NCBI RefSeq assembly: GCF_016863395.1
Contig: NZ_BOOU01000052.1
Coordinates: 1-64,000 of the forward strand
Direction of reading: 5' to 3'
DNA: 64,000 nt
Source of the DNA: Sphaerisporangium rufum
GTDB lineage: Bacteria; Actinomycetota; Actinomycetes; Streptosporangiales; Streptosporangiaceae
Shown: piece by piece, positions 50,483 through 57,847 of the stretch
How positions within the stretch are numbered: position 1 is the first letter of the stretch
How the letters are laid out: every line of letters begins with the position of its first letter
Program-made: the position numbers and the translations under genes
Notes under the pieces: generated by a model
Databases searched by the model: none
The model's input: the letters and a program-made list of their open reading frames with translations, nothing else
Told to the model about the DNA's origin: nothing

Positions 50483-52765
50483 GTGGCGCGGCCCCACTTA
50501 CCGAGAACGACCGGCCCGCGCCTAGGGCATCGGCTCAGGTCACGGCGGCCGATCCTCGTCGCCGTCGCGACCGTGGTGGGCACCGCGCTGGCCGGCATCG
50601 CGACGAACCTGGTGTCGAGCCCGCTGGACGACCTGCGATTACCGTGGTGGGCAACCTGGCCGGTCCTGGCTCTGCTGGTTTACGGCCTGGCGTATCTCGC
50701 CGTGCTCGCTTTGGACCGGCCGGGGCACGCCGGTGACCCGGGGAACCCGGAGGCGGCGCGGGCCGTGGCGCTGGAACGGGTGCGCGGCACCTGGATCGAC
50801 GGCGTGCTGCGCCATTCGCTGCACCGGACGGCGCGGGTGGAGCTGGGGCTCGCGGTGGCCGACGGCCTGCCGCGCCCGTGGCGGATGACCGCCACCCGCC
50901 GGCACGGACCGGACCGCCGTCCGCGCCCGGCGAGCGCCGTGCCCGAGGTCTACGACGACCTGGACCGGGCCATGCTGATCGCCGGCGCGCCGGGGGCCGG
51001 GAAGTCCACGCTGCTGCTGGAGCTCCTGGAGCACCTGCTCGACCGGGCGGCGGCCGATGACCGGCAGCCGGTGCCGGTCGTCCTGCAACTCCCGGGCTGG
51101 GCGGCCGAGCGCCGGCCGTTCGCCGAGTGGGTCGCCGGTGAGGTCGGCACCCGGTACGACATCCCGGCGCGATACGCCGAGGCCTGGCTCCACGGCGACC
51201 GGCTGGCGCTGCTGCTGGACGGCCTGGACGAGGTGGCCGAGAAGTACCGCGAGGACTGCGTCCAGGAGATCAACGCGTTCCGGGGTGAACACCGGCTCAC
51301 GCCGCTGGTGGTGTGCAGCCGGACCACCGACTACGAGAAGCTCACCGCGCGGCTGGACGTGTACGGCACGCTCACCGTCCTGCCGCTGGAACGCGCGACG
51401 GTGGAGCGCTTCCTGCGCGAGGGCGGTGCCGGGCTGGCCGGCATGCGCGCCGCGCTGGCCGCCGATCCCGGCCTGTGGGAGCTGCTGGACTCGCCCCTGC
51501 TGCTCAGCGTGATGGCGCTCGCCTACCGCGACGGCGGGCCGGTCGCCGCGCCCGGGGAGCCGGGCGACGGGCCGCGCCGGTGGCTGCTGTTCGACACGTA
51601 CACGGCCACCATGGTGCGCCGCCGGCCCGACCCCCGGTTCGGTGTCGAGCAGACCGTGACCTGGCTCGCGTTCCTGGCCCACCAGATGAATCGCGACGCG
51701 CAGGTGTTGTTCACTCCGGACCGCGTCCGGGAGACATGGGCGATCGACGCCGGCGGGCGGTTCCTGCTGGACGATGGCGCCGGGCTGATGGGCCTGGCCG
51801 GCGCGTCGCTGCTGGCGATCCCGGGCTACCTCGCCGCGGGCCTGCCGGGCGCGCTGGGCGCCATCGCCGTCGGCTCGCTGTTCGGGAGGCCGAGGAGCGT
51901 CGCCTACCCGCCGCTCCGGCTGGATCTGCTACATCTCACCCTGCGCGTGGACGAAGAACGCCGGGAGACCAGGTTCGGCCGGACCAGATGGGCCCAGGCC
52001 GTCCACACGCTGAAGCGCGACTTCGGGCTGCTGACCGGACGCGAGCGGCGGTTCGAGCGCCGGTACCGCATCCGCCTCCATCACGATCGCAAGGTGCGGC
52101 GGGCCCGGCCGGCCGCCCTCGGGGCCGGGGCCGCGGCGGGCGCGCTGTTCGGATGGGATCAGGGATGGCCGGCGGTCGCCGGCGGCGCGGCGGCCGTCGC
52201 CGTGGTGATGACGGTGGCGGGGGTGGTGGTGTGGCGGTTCGCCGAAGCGGTATACCAGGCCGAGCCCGGTCCCCGGTGGAGCGAGGTGCCAGGGCCGCGG
52301 GTGCGCGGAGTGCTGGCCGAGGGGGTGCGTACGGCGCTCGCCCTCGGGACCGCGGCCGGCACGTTCACCGGCCTGGTCGTGGCGCTGACCTCGCTGGCCG
52401 CCCGCGGCCTGGCGGTGGGCGCGCTGGTCGCCTTCGGCACCTTCCTGTACGGGCTCGGCGCGCTCGGCGGCCAGGCCGCGATCCAGCAGTACCTGCTGCG
52501 CCGGGGACTTCGGCGGGCCGGTCTCTTCCCCCTGCCGAGCCGGCCGTTCCTGGACCACGCCGTGCGCTGCCAGTTCATGCGGCCGGCCGGTGAGGGGTAC
52601 CTGTTCGTGCACCGGTCACTGCTGGAGTACCTCGCGTCGCTGACCGACGCGCGCGGCCGCGTCAAGCCCGATCATGTGCACCGATTCGCCGCCGGGGACA
52701 GCGCGCCGTTCGTACCGTCGGCCGGATCGAAGCCGGCGGAGTCCGGCGGCCGCTCACCCGGGTGA
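50483..52765 (+). CDS. Membrane-anchored NACHT-domain NTPase
   Basis: The 760-aa protein begins with two TM helices (ILVAVATVVGTALAGIAT at ~24-44 and VLALLVYGLAYLAVLAL at ~61-77). A NACHT-type STAND NTPase follows: Walker A LIAGAPGAGKSTLL (residues 165-178), Walker B LLLDGLDEVAE (residues 243-253), then VVCSRTTDYEKL and LLDSPLLLSVMALAY in the NACHT-associated helices. The C-terminal ~330 residues hold four to six further TM-like segments (LMGLAGASLLAIPGYLAAG, VAGGAAAVAVVMTVAGVVV, AAGTFTGLVVALTSLAARGL, ALVAFGTFLYGLGALGG) and end with VHRSLLEYLAS. Bacterial NACHT proteins often sense phage or stress. GTG at 50483 has CAGGAGG before it. Confidence 0.88.
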   Translation: MARPHLPRTTGPRLGHRLRSRRPILVAVATVVGTALAGIATNLVSSPLDDLRLPWWATWPVLALLVYGLAYLAVLALDRPGHAGDPGNPEAARAVALERVRGTWIDGVLRHSLHRTARVELGLAVADGLPRPWRMTATRRHGPDRRPRPASAVPEVYDDLDRAMLIAGAPGAGKSTLLLELLEHLLDRAAADDRQPVPVVLQLPGWAAERRPFAEWVAGEVGTRYDIPARYAEAWLHGDRLALLLDGLDEVAEKYREDCVQEINAFRGEHRLTPLVVCSRTTDYEKLTARLDVYGTLTVLPLERATVERFLREGGAGLAGMRAALAADPGLWELLDSPLLLSVMALAYRDGGPVAAPGEPGDGPRRWLLFDTYTATMVRRRPDPRFGVEQTVTWLAFLAHQMNRDAQVLFTPDRVRETWAIDAGGRFLLDDGAGLMGLAGASLLAIPGYLAAGLPGALGAIAVGSLFGRPRSVAYPPLRLDLLHLTLRVDEERRETRFGRTRWAQAVHTLKRDFGLLTGRERRFERRYRIRLHHDRKVRRARPAALGAGAAAGALFGWDQGWPAVAGGAAAVAVVMTVAGVVVWRFAEAVYQAEPGPRWSEVPGPRVRGVLAEGVRTALALGTAAGTFTGLVVALTSLAARGLAVGALVAFGTFLYGLGALGGQAAIQQYLLRRGLRRAGLFPLPSRPFLDHAVRCQFMRPAGEGYLFVHRSLLEYLASLTDARGRVKPDHVHRFAAGDSAPFVPSAGSKPAESGGRSPG

Positions 52766-52852
52766 TCTCGGGCCACCTGCGGTGAACGCCAGGGTGCGGC
52801 ACCTGAAGACGGCCGCCATTCGGATGACGGGCACCCGGCGCTTCGGCGCGGT

Positions 52853-53695
52853 TCAGCCGGTGGGCGCGACCGGCCGGCGGGCGGTGCGCAGGTCGCGGAG
52901 GGTCCAGCCGCGGCCGGCCGGGTCCAGCGGCGCGGTGGCGGCGGTGAACAGCTCGGCGGCGCGCCGGTAGGACAGCCGGCCGCGGCCGGTGACCGGGCAG
53001 CGGTCCCGGGCCGGCGTCCCGGCCGCGGCGCGACGCTCGGTGAGGAACACCGGCCCGGACGCCCGGCCGGCCACCAGCAGCGGCAGCAGCCGGCCGGCCC
53101 CGGCGCCCCACCGGACGGCCGGTTCGGCGCGGATCCGGCGGCGGACCAGGTCGAGGTCGTCCACGTCCAGGGCCAGCAGGCGCTCGATCGGCGCCGCCGT
53201 CTCGTGGACCAGCCGCCAGCACGCCTGCTCCCGCAGCCCGGCGGGCAGCCGGAAGATCGCCTTGAGGTGCTCAGGGCCGAGGACCGCGGCCGGTGCGGCG
53301 GCGGCCGCCGCGGGCGGGCGGAGCCGGTGCAGCGGGTCGCCGGTGATCCAGCCGTTGGTCCGCCACCAGGTGACCGCGCCGCGCAGGATGGACAGCTCGC
53401 GCCCGACGGTGCGCGGGTCGGCGCCGGCCGCGCGCCGCTCGAGGGCGTCCCGCAGCCGGCGGGCGCCGTCCGGCGGGTCCAGCAGCGCCAGCGGCAGCAC
53501 GGGCGGCGCCGCGCCGCGCCGGGACCGGCCGGGCGGCGGCACCCGGCCGACCAGGTGCCAGGCCCAGGTGGCCAGCGCGATGCGGTAGACGCGCCGGGAG
53601 GCCGTCCCGAGGCGCAGGCTCGCCAGGTACAGCTCGGCGGCGACCGCGTACTCGACCGGTGCCGGATGCTCGACCGGTGCCGGGCCGGTGGCCAC
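52853..53695 (-). CDS. Degenerate tyrosine-recombinase-like protein (truncated)
   Basis: The 280-aa protein has an intact N-terminal SAM-like domain (VAAELYLASLRLGTASRRVY, RELSILRGAVTWWRTNGWIT) and the first half of a catalytic domain. In box I the expected Arg of the ETAAR-type sequence is replaced by Pro (ETAAPIERLLALDVDDLDL). The protein stops within box II, GWTLRDLRTARRPVAPTG, so the H-x-x-R and the nucleophilic Tyr are missing. It is therefore not an active recombinase. A good GGAGGGAG precedes the GTG at 53695, so the truncated product is probably made. Confidence 0.75.
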   Translation of the reverse strand: MATGPAPVEHPAPVEYAVAAELYLASLRLGTASRRVYRIALATWAWHLVGRVPPPGRSRRGAAPPVLPLALLDPPDGARRLRDALERRAAGADPRTVGRELSILRGAVTWWRTNGWITGDPLHRLRPPAAAAAAPAAVLGPEHLKAIFRLPAGLREQACWRLVHETAAPIERLLALDVDDLDLVRRRIRAEPAVRWGAGAGRLLPLLVAGRASGPVFLTERRAAAGTPARDRCPVTGRGRLSYRRAAELFTAATAPLDPAGRGWTLRDLRTARRPVAPTG

Positions 53696-53871
53696 GTGAC
53701 TCCCTCCTGCGGACTAGGGCTCTACCGCAGTAAAAAACAGACGCCGGTGATGACGATGAGCCGACCCTACCGCTGCGGCAATGCCCTCGACCAGGTGGTT
53801 CCTCCCGGCCTGCTGTGCGCGCCGTTGCTGCAGTAAAGGGACTCAACTTTCCTCAGCGAAGGTATTGAAGA

Positions 53872-55203
53872 GTGCCGGGGCGCGGCGTCAGGCTGGCGGG
53901 CGTGATCGGAGATACGGTCCGGCGGCGGCTCGTCCCGCTCGCCCATCGCGACCTGCGGCTGTTCTTCGCCGGTGAGGCGGCGTCCCTGCTCGGCTCGGCC
54001 ATGGCCTCGCTGGCGCTCAGCTTCGCGGTGCTCGGCGCCGGCGGGTCCGGGCGGGAACTCGGGCTGGTCATGGCCGCCCGCATCCTGCCGATGGTGGTGC
54101 TGATGCCGGCCGGCGGAGTGCTGGCCGACCGGCTGGGACCACGCCGGATGATGGTGGCCGGGGACCTGATCCGCTGCCTCGGCCAGGCGGCGCTCGCCGT
54201 CGCGCTGATGTCCGGCCGCCCGCCGACGGTGGTGTTCGCCGTCCTGGCGGTGATATCGGGGACCGGCGAGGCCTGCTACCTGCCCGCGCGCGGCGCGGTG
54301 GTCCCCCGGGTCGCGGCGGCCGGCCGGCAGTACGAGGGCAAGCTGCAGGATGCCAACGCGCTCGGCGGGCTGGCGCAGTCGCTCGCCACGGTGAGCGGCC
54401 CCGCGCTGGCCGGCCTCGCCGTCGCGGCGGCCGGCCCTGGGCCGGTCATCGCGCTGGACGCCGCCACCTACGCGTTCAGCGCGATCATGCTGGCCCGGCT
54501 GGCGGTGGACGACTCCCCCGCCGCGTCCGGCGGAGGATCCGAGGCGGCCGCGCTGCGCGCGGGCTGGCGGGAGTTCCGCTCGCGCGGCTGGCTGTGGGTC
54601 AGCACGCTGCAGTTCACGCTGTTCAACATGCTGGTGTGGGCCCCGTTCCTCGTCCTTGGCCCGGTGGTCGCGCACGACCGGCTGGGCGGCGCGTTGGACT
54701 GGGGCATCATCATGGCCTGTTACGGCGCGGGGTCGGTGGCCGGCGGCCTGGCGCTGGTCGGCGGGCGCCGCGCGTGGCGGCGGCCGCTGGCCGTCGCGAC
54801 GTTCGCCACGCTCGGCTGGGCGCTGCCGTCCGCGGCGCTGGCGGCCGGGCTGCCCGTGCCGCTGGTCGGCGCGGCGGCGCTGGTGGCGGGGGTCGGCGCC
54901 GCGGTGAGCGGCGCCCTGTACGCGATGGTCAACCAGCGGCACCTGCCGGCGGCGGTGCTGGCGCGGGTCACCTCCTTCACCGCGGTCGGCGCGTTCGCCC
55001 TGGGGCCGGCCGGGCTGGCCGCCGCCGGGCCGGCCGCCGACCTGGCCGGCGCCGGGCCGGTGCTGGCCTTCGGCGCCGCCTGGCAGGCGGTCACCGCGCT
55101 GCTCGTCCTCGCGCTGCCCGCGATCCGGCGCCTCCCCCTGGCACCGGACACCGCGCCGGCCCCGGAACCCGCCCCCGCCGCCGGCCGGACCGGCCGTACC
55201 TGA
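53872..55203 (+). CDS. MFS transporter (macrolide-efflux-like)
   Basis: The 443-aa protein has twelve hydrophobic segments and the features of the MefA/tetracycline-efflux-like MFS_3 family: HRDLRLFFAGEAASLLGSAM at the N-terminus, GGVLADRLGPRRMMVAGDLI (motif A), VISGTGEACYLPARGAVVPR and LQDANALGGLAQSLATVSGP. A Pro/Ala-rich tail of ~20 residues follows. It probably exports a small molecule. The start is uncertain: GTG 53872 is given, and a GTG at 53902 (VIGDTVRRRLVPLAHRDL) is nearer to the conserved region. Confidence 0.85.
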   Translation: MPGRGVRLAGVIGDTVRRRLVPLAHRDLRLFFAGEAASLLGSAMASLALSFAVLGAGGSGRELGLVMAARILPMVVLMPAGGVLADRLGPRRMMVAGDLIRCLGQAALAVALMSGRPPTVVFAVLAVISGTGEACYLPARGAVVPRVAAAGRQYEGKLQDANALGGLAQSLATVSGPALAGLAVAAAGPGPVIALDAATYAFSAIMLARLAVDDSPAASGGGSEAAALRAGWREFRSRGWLWVSTLQFTLFNMLVWAPFLVLGPVVAHDRLGGALDWGIIMACYGAGSVAGGLALVGGRRAWRRPLAVATFATLGWALPSAALAAGLPVPLVGAAALVAGVGAAVSGALYAMVNQRHLPAAVLARVTSFTAVGAFALGPAGLAAAGPAADLAGAGPVLAFGAAWQAVTALLVLALPAIRRLPLAPDTAPAPEPAPAAGRTGRT

Positions 55204-55330
55204 CCGACCGCGTCCGCCCGGCGCCACCGAGACCGCCGGGCGAGCCGCCGGAGGCACCCTCACCCGCAGCCGGACCGGCCATGGCGGACGCCCGGCGGCT
55301 CGACAGACCGACGCCCCGCAGCGCGCCATG

Positions 55331-55480
55331 ACCCGGCGGCCCAGTGGCCCAGTGACGCGGTGGCCCGGTGGCCCGGTGGCCCGGTGGCCCGGTGGCGCGG
55401 TGGCCCCGTGGCGCGGTGGCGCGGTGACCCGGCGCCCGGGTGGCGCGGTGACCCGGCGGCCTGCGCGGTGACCCGTGGCC
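55331..55480 (+). repeat. Minisatellite of ~9-bp GGTGGCCC-type units
   Basis: About 12-16 degenerate head-to-tail copies of CGGTGGCCC (with CGGTGGCGC and CGGTGACCC variants) fill this 150-bp stretch between the MFS stop and the cupin gene. It has no spacing of unique sequence, so it is not CRISPR-like. Such arrays can vary in length by slippage. Confidence 0.85.
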
Positions 55481-55497
55481 AGGCGGCCAGGTGTCGA

Positions 55498-55503
55498 TAA
55501 GAT
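55498..55503 (+). promoter_or_regulatory. Putative -10 element for a leaderless transcript (cupin gene)
   Basis: TAAGAT is followed by 7 nt and then GTG at 55511. There is no ribosome binding site before that GTG. Confidence 0.4.
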
Positions 55504-55510
55504 CATCGGT

Positions 55511-56131
55511 GTGCTGCTGATGACGTTCCAGGCGTATCCGGACGGCCCCGGGGAGCCGGTGGCCGGCGAGCAGGAGGCGCTGCGCGTCGCCAACGAGCGG
55601 TTCACCGAGTCCGGCCAGCTGGTCGTGGTGGACGGGGACCGGGTCGGGTTCCTGCGCCGGGACGTGCGCGGCCGGTTCGTCGCCGTGCGGGAGCGGCCGC
55701 CGGTCGCCGAGGCGCTCGGCCTGCTGCCCCATCCGGAGGGCGGCTGGTACCGGGAGACCTGGCGGACGGAGGTGGCGCTGGAGCCGCCCGGGTACGGCGG
55801 CCCGCGCCGGACCGCCACCGGCATCTACTTCCTGCTCCAGCCGGGCGAGGAGTCGGTGTGGCACGCCGTGCGTTCCGACGAGGTCTGGTTCTGGCATCGC
55901 GGCGGTCCGCTGGCACTGGTGCTCGGCGGCACCGGCGAGCACCCGCCGGCCGGCGGGACGCCGGGCGTCGAGACGGTGCTGCTCGGTCCGGAGGTGGAGG
56001 CCGGTCAGGTGCCGCAGGCGCTGGTTCCGGCGGGCACCTGGCAGGCGGCCCGCCCGGCCGGCGACGCGGCGGTGCTGGTCAGCTGCGTGGTGTCCCCCGG
56101 CTTCGACTTCGCCGACTTCACCGCCCGCTGA
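55511..56131 (+). CDS. Cupin (DUF985-like) protein with an extra N-terminal segment
   Basis: The 206-aa protein has a C-terminal DUF985/cupin_5 domain from about residue 70: LGLLPHPEGGWYRETWRTEV, RRTATGIYFLLQPGEESVWH, SDEVWFWHRGGPLALVL and AGTWQAARPAGDAAVLVSCV with SPGFDFADF. His and Glu residues in these strands form the typical cupin site. The first ~60 residues form a small separate beta-rich domain. A longer reading from 55475 is possible, but it would run through repeat-like sequence; the leaderless GTG at 55511 or ATG at 55520 is preferred. Function is unknown. Confidence 0.78.
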   Translation: MLLMTFQAYPDGPGEPVAGEQEALRVANERFTESGQLVVVDGDRVGFLRRDVRGRFVAVRERPPVAEALGLLPHPEGGWYRETWRTEVALEPPGYGGPRRTATGIYFLLQPGEESVWHAVRSDEVWFWHRGGPLALVLGGTGEHPPAGGTPGVETVLLGPEVEAGQVPQALVPAGTWQAARPAGDAAVLVSCVVSPGFDFADFTAR

Positions 56132-56175
56132 ACGCAAGAAAGGCGTCGTACACCACATTTTCCTACCAGATCCCT

Positions 56176-56189
56176 ACATTTCATAATGT
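56176..56189. promoter_or_regulatory. 14-bp inverted repeat in AT-rich promoter of the ThiF gene
   Basis: ACATT-TCAT-AATGT lies within an unusually AT-rich stretch (about 56150-56225) about 100 bp upstream of the ThiF start. It is a candidate operator or promoter element for the ThiF-peptide cassette. Confidence 0.45.
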
Positions 56190-56283
56190 ATTAGCATCGA
56201 GTCCAGTACGGTATTGACGAGATCCTCCGGGGCCAGCATCATCCTTTAGCCGGTTCCGTCGGCCACGAGTACCCGAGGTCTCC

Positions 56284-57375
56284 GTGCGGTTGCCCAGAGT
56301 GAAACCGGAACACCGTCCCCATAAATACGGACAAGACAAAATCCGCATTGGTGGCGCCATTTATGGGATCGCCGCGGAAATCACCGACCCGGACGGTTTC
56401 GCCTGGGCCGCACTCAACATCATGGACGGCACCCGGACCCAGCGGGAGATCGCCGGCCATCTGCACGATCGTTTCCCCGGTCTAAGCGTGGACGCCGCGC
56501 AGCGGATCGTCGACCTGCTGGTGGGGTCGGGATACGTCGAGGACGCCGCCGCCACTCCGCCCGGCGAGCTGAGCGCCACCGAGCAGGAGCGATACTCGCG
56601 CAACATGGCCTTCTTCCGCCGGGTCGACCTGCGGCCGCGCCCGCACGGCTGGGACGCCCAGATCCGCCTCAAGCGGGCCCGGGTACTCGTCCTCGGGCTG
56701 GGCGGCACCGGCAGCCACGCCGCCTGGGCGCTGGCCGCCTGCGGCGTGGGCACCCTGCACTGCGTCGACCGCGACGTGGTGGAACTGTCGAACCTCACCC
56801 GCCAGTCGCTGTACCGGGAGTCCGACATCGGGCGGCCGAAGGCGAGCGTCGCGGTCGCCCGGCTCGCCGAGGTGAACTCGTCGGCCGAGATCACCGGCGA
56901 GGTCCGGCAGATCGTCCGGGCGGAGGAGCTGGCCGAACTCGTCCGCGGGTTCGACGCGCTGGCGCTGTGCGCGGACGAGCCCGCCGGCCCGGACGGCATC
57001 CGGGTCTGGGCCAACCGGGCGTGCCGGGCGGCCAAGACGCCGTGGGCGGTCGGCGGGTACAGCGGCCCGCTGGTCAGCGTGGCCGTCTTCGACCCCGCCG
57101 GCCCCTGCTACGAGTGCCTCACCGAGACCGTCGAGGCGTCGCTCGACGCGCCGCCGCCCGTGCTGGGTGACACGGGGGTGATCGCCACCTCGGCCGGCGT
57201 GTCGGGCCATCTCACCGCGCACGCGGTCATCTCCCTGGTGACCGGAGTGCCGGAGCTGCCCGGCGGTTACGTCACCGGCGTCAACCTGGTCGCCCCGGAC
57301 CAGCACGTCTATACCCGCCACCCGCCGGACCCCCGCTGCCCGGCATGTGGGCCCCCATCCCCCGGCCCGCCATGA
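56284..57375 (+). CDS. ThiF/E1-like adenylyltransferase with N-terminal PqqD-like (RRE) domain
   Basis: The 363-aa protein starts with a winged-helix/PqqD-like leader-binding domain (RIGGAIYGIAAEITDPDG, ALNIMDGTRTQREIAGHLH, residues ~15-90). The E1 fold follows: ATP-binding VLVLGLGGTGSHAAWALAA (134-152), VDRDVVELSNLTRQ, the DIGRPKASVA loop, and paired zinc Cys C275/C278 (GPCYECL) and C352/C355 (RCPACG). This domain order matches peptide-modifying ThiF enzymes (MccB of microcin C, PaaA of pantocin A, and TOMM leader-binding ThiF proteins). It would adenylate a peptide carboxylate. A 44-aa peptide gene follows 56 bp later. GTG at 56284 has GAGG seven nt upstream. Confidence 0.85.
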   Translation: MRLPRVKPEHRPHKYGQDKIRIGGAIYGIAAEITDPDGFAWAALNIMDGTRTQREIAGHLHDRFPGLSVDAAQRIVDLLVGSGYVEDAAATPPGELSATEQERYSRNMAFFRRVDLRPRPHGWDAQIRLKRARVLVLGLGGTGSHAAWALAACGVGTLHCVDRDVVELSNLTRQSLYRESDIGRPKASVAVARLAEVNSSAEITGEVRQIVRAEELAELVRGFDALALCADEPAGPDGIRVWANRACRAAKTPWAVGGYSGPLVSVAVFDPAGPCYECLTETVEASLDAPPPVLGDTGVIATSAGVSGHLTAHAVISLVTGVPELPGGYVTGVNLVAPDQHVYTRHPPDPRCPACGPPSPGPP

Positions 57376-57431
57376 CCTCCCGGCGCTGCGCACGGCGGCA
57401 CCGATGCCGCCACGTCGAGAAAGGGGAAGAT

Positions 57432-57566
57432 ATGGAAGAGGCTCCATCCGTACCGGTGGCGGGGTCCACCGGCACGACGGCGGGCACGGGCGTCGACCGG
57501 ATCTCGATCCGGCTGCTCGACAAGGTCGAGACGACCACGACGTACTGCGGGAATTCCAACAGCTGA
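57432..57566 (+). CDS. Putative RiPP precursor peptide
   Basis: The 44-residue peptide starts MEEAPSVPVAGSTGTTAGTG and continues VDRISIRLLDKVETTTTYC with the tail GNSNS. An acidic/Gly-rich leader, a hydrophobic recognition-like stretch (ISIRLL, the type bound by RRE domains) and a short Thr-rich, Cys-containing C-terminus is the normal layout of a RiPP precursor. AAAGGGGAAG lies 3-6 nt before the ATG, a good ribosome binding site. It is encoded directly after the ThiF-RRE gene and nothing else is close on that strand. No homologous family name comes to mind. Confidence 0.75.
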   Translation: MEEAPSVPVAGSTGTTAGTGVDRISIRLLDKVETTTTYCGNSNS

Positions 57567-57847
57567 ACCGGGCCCGGCCCGGACGACGCGACCGGTGGCG
57601 GCCCGCGGGGACCGCCCGCCGGCCCGTTACCGGACCGGGCCCGGGCGGGTGGCCGTCCGCCGGCCGCCCGCAGGCGGCGGAACGACTCCGCCAGGTCCGC
57701 ACCACACTGCACGCCGCGGGCCACGGCCCGTGCCTGAGCCCGCGGCGGCGGGTGCTCGACTTTCCTGGCCGGCACCTGCGCGTGCGGCCACGCGCGGCCG
57801 TGGCCGGGGATGTCCGGCAGCGGCATCCGCCGGGCGACCGGAGGCGG
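57567..57847. other. Intergenic region, no gene recognised
   Basis: This 281-bp spacer separates the peptide gene from the convergent TNT gene. It contains only GC-rich open frames without starts or motifs. A terminator for the ThiF-peptide transcript might lie in the GGGCCCGG-rich stretch directly after the peptide stop codon. Confidence 0.4.

Noticed and set aside
52853-53695. Functional integrase defining a mobile element
   Set aside because: Box I Arg, the H-x-x-R motif and the catalytic Tyr are missing, and no attachment repeats or other element genes were found nearby.
55331-55480. Possible CRISPR array
   Set aside because: The 9-bp units are contiguous and variable, there are no spacers and no cas genes are nearby. 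It is a minisatellite.
56284-57375. Housekeeping MoeB/ThiF sulfur-carrier activating enzyme
   Set aside because: The N-terminal PqqD-like domain, the lack of thi/moa neighbours and the adjacent small peptide gene point to a peptide-modifying enzyme.
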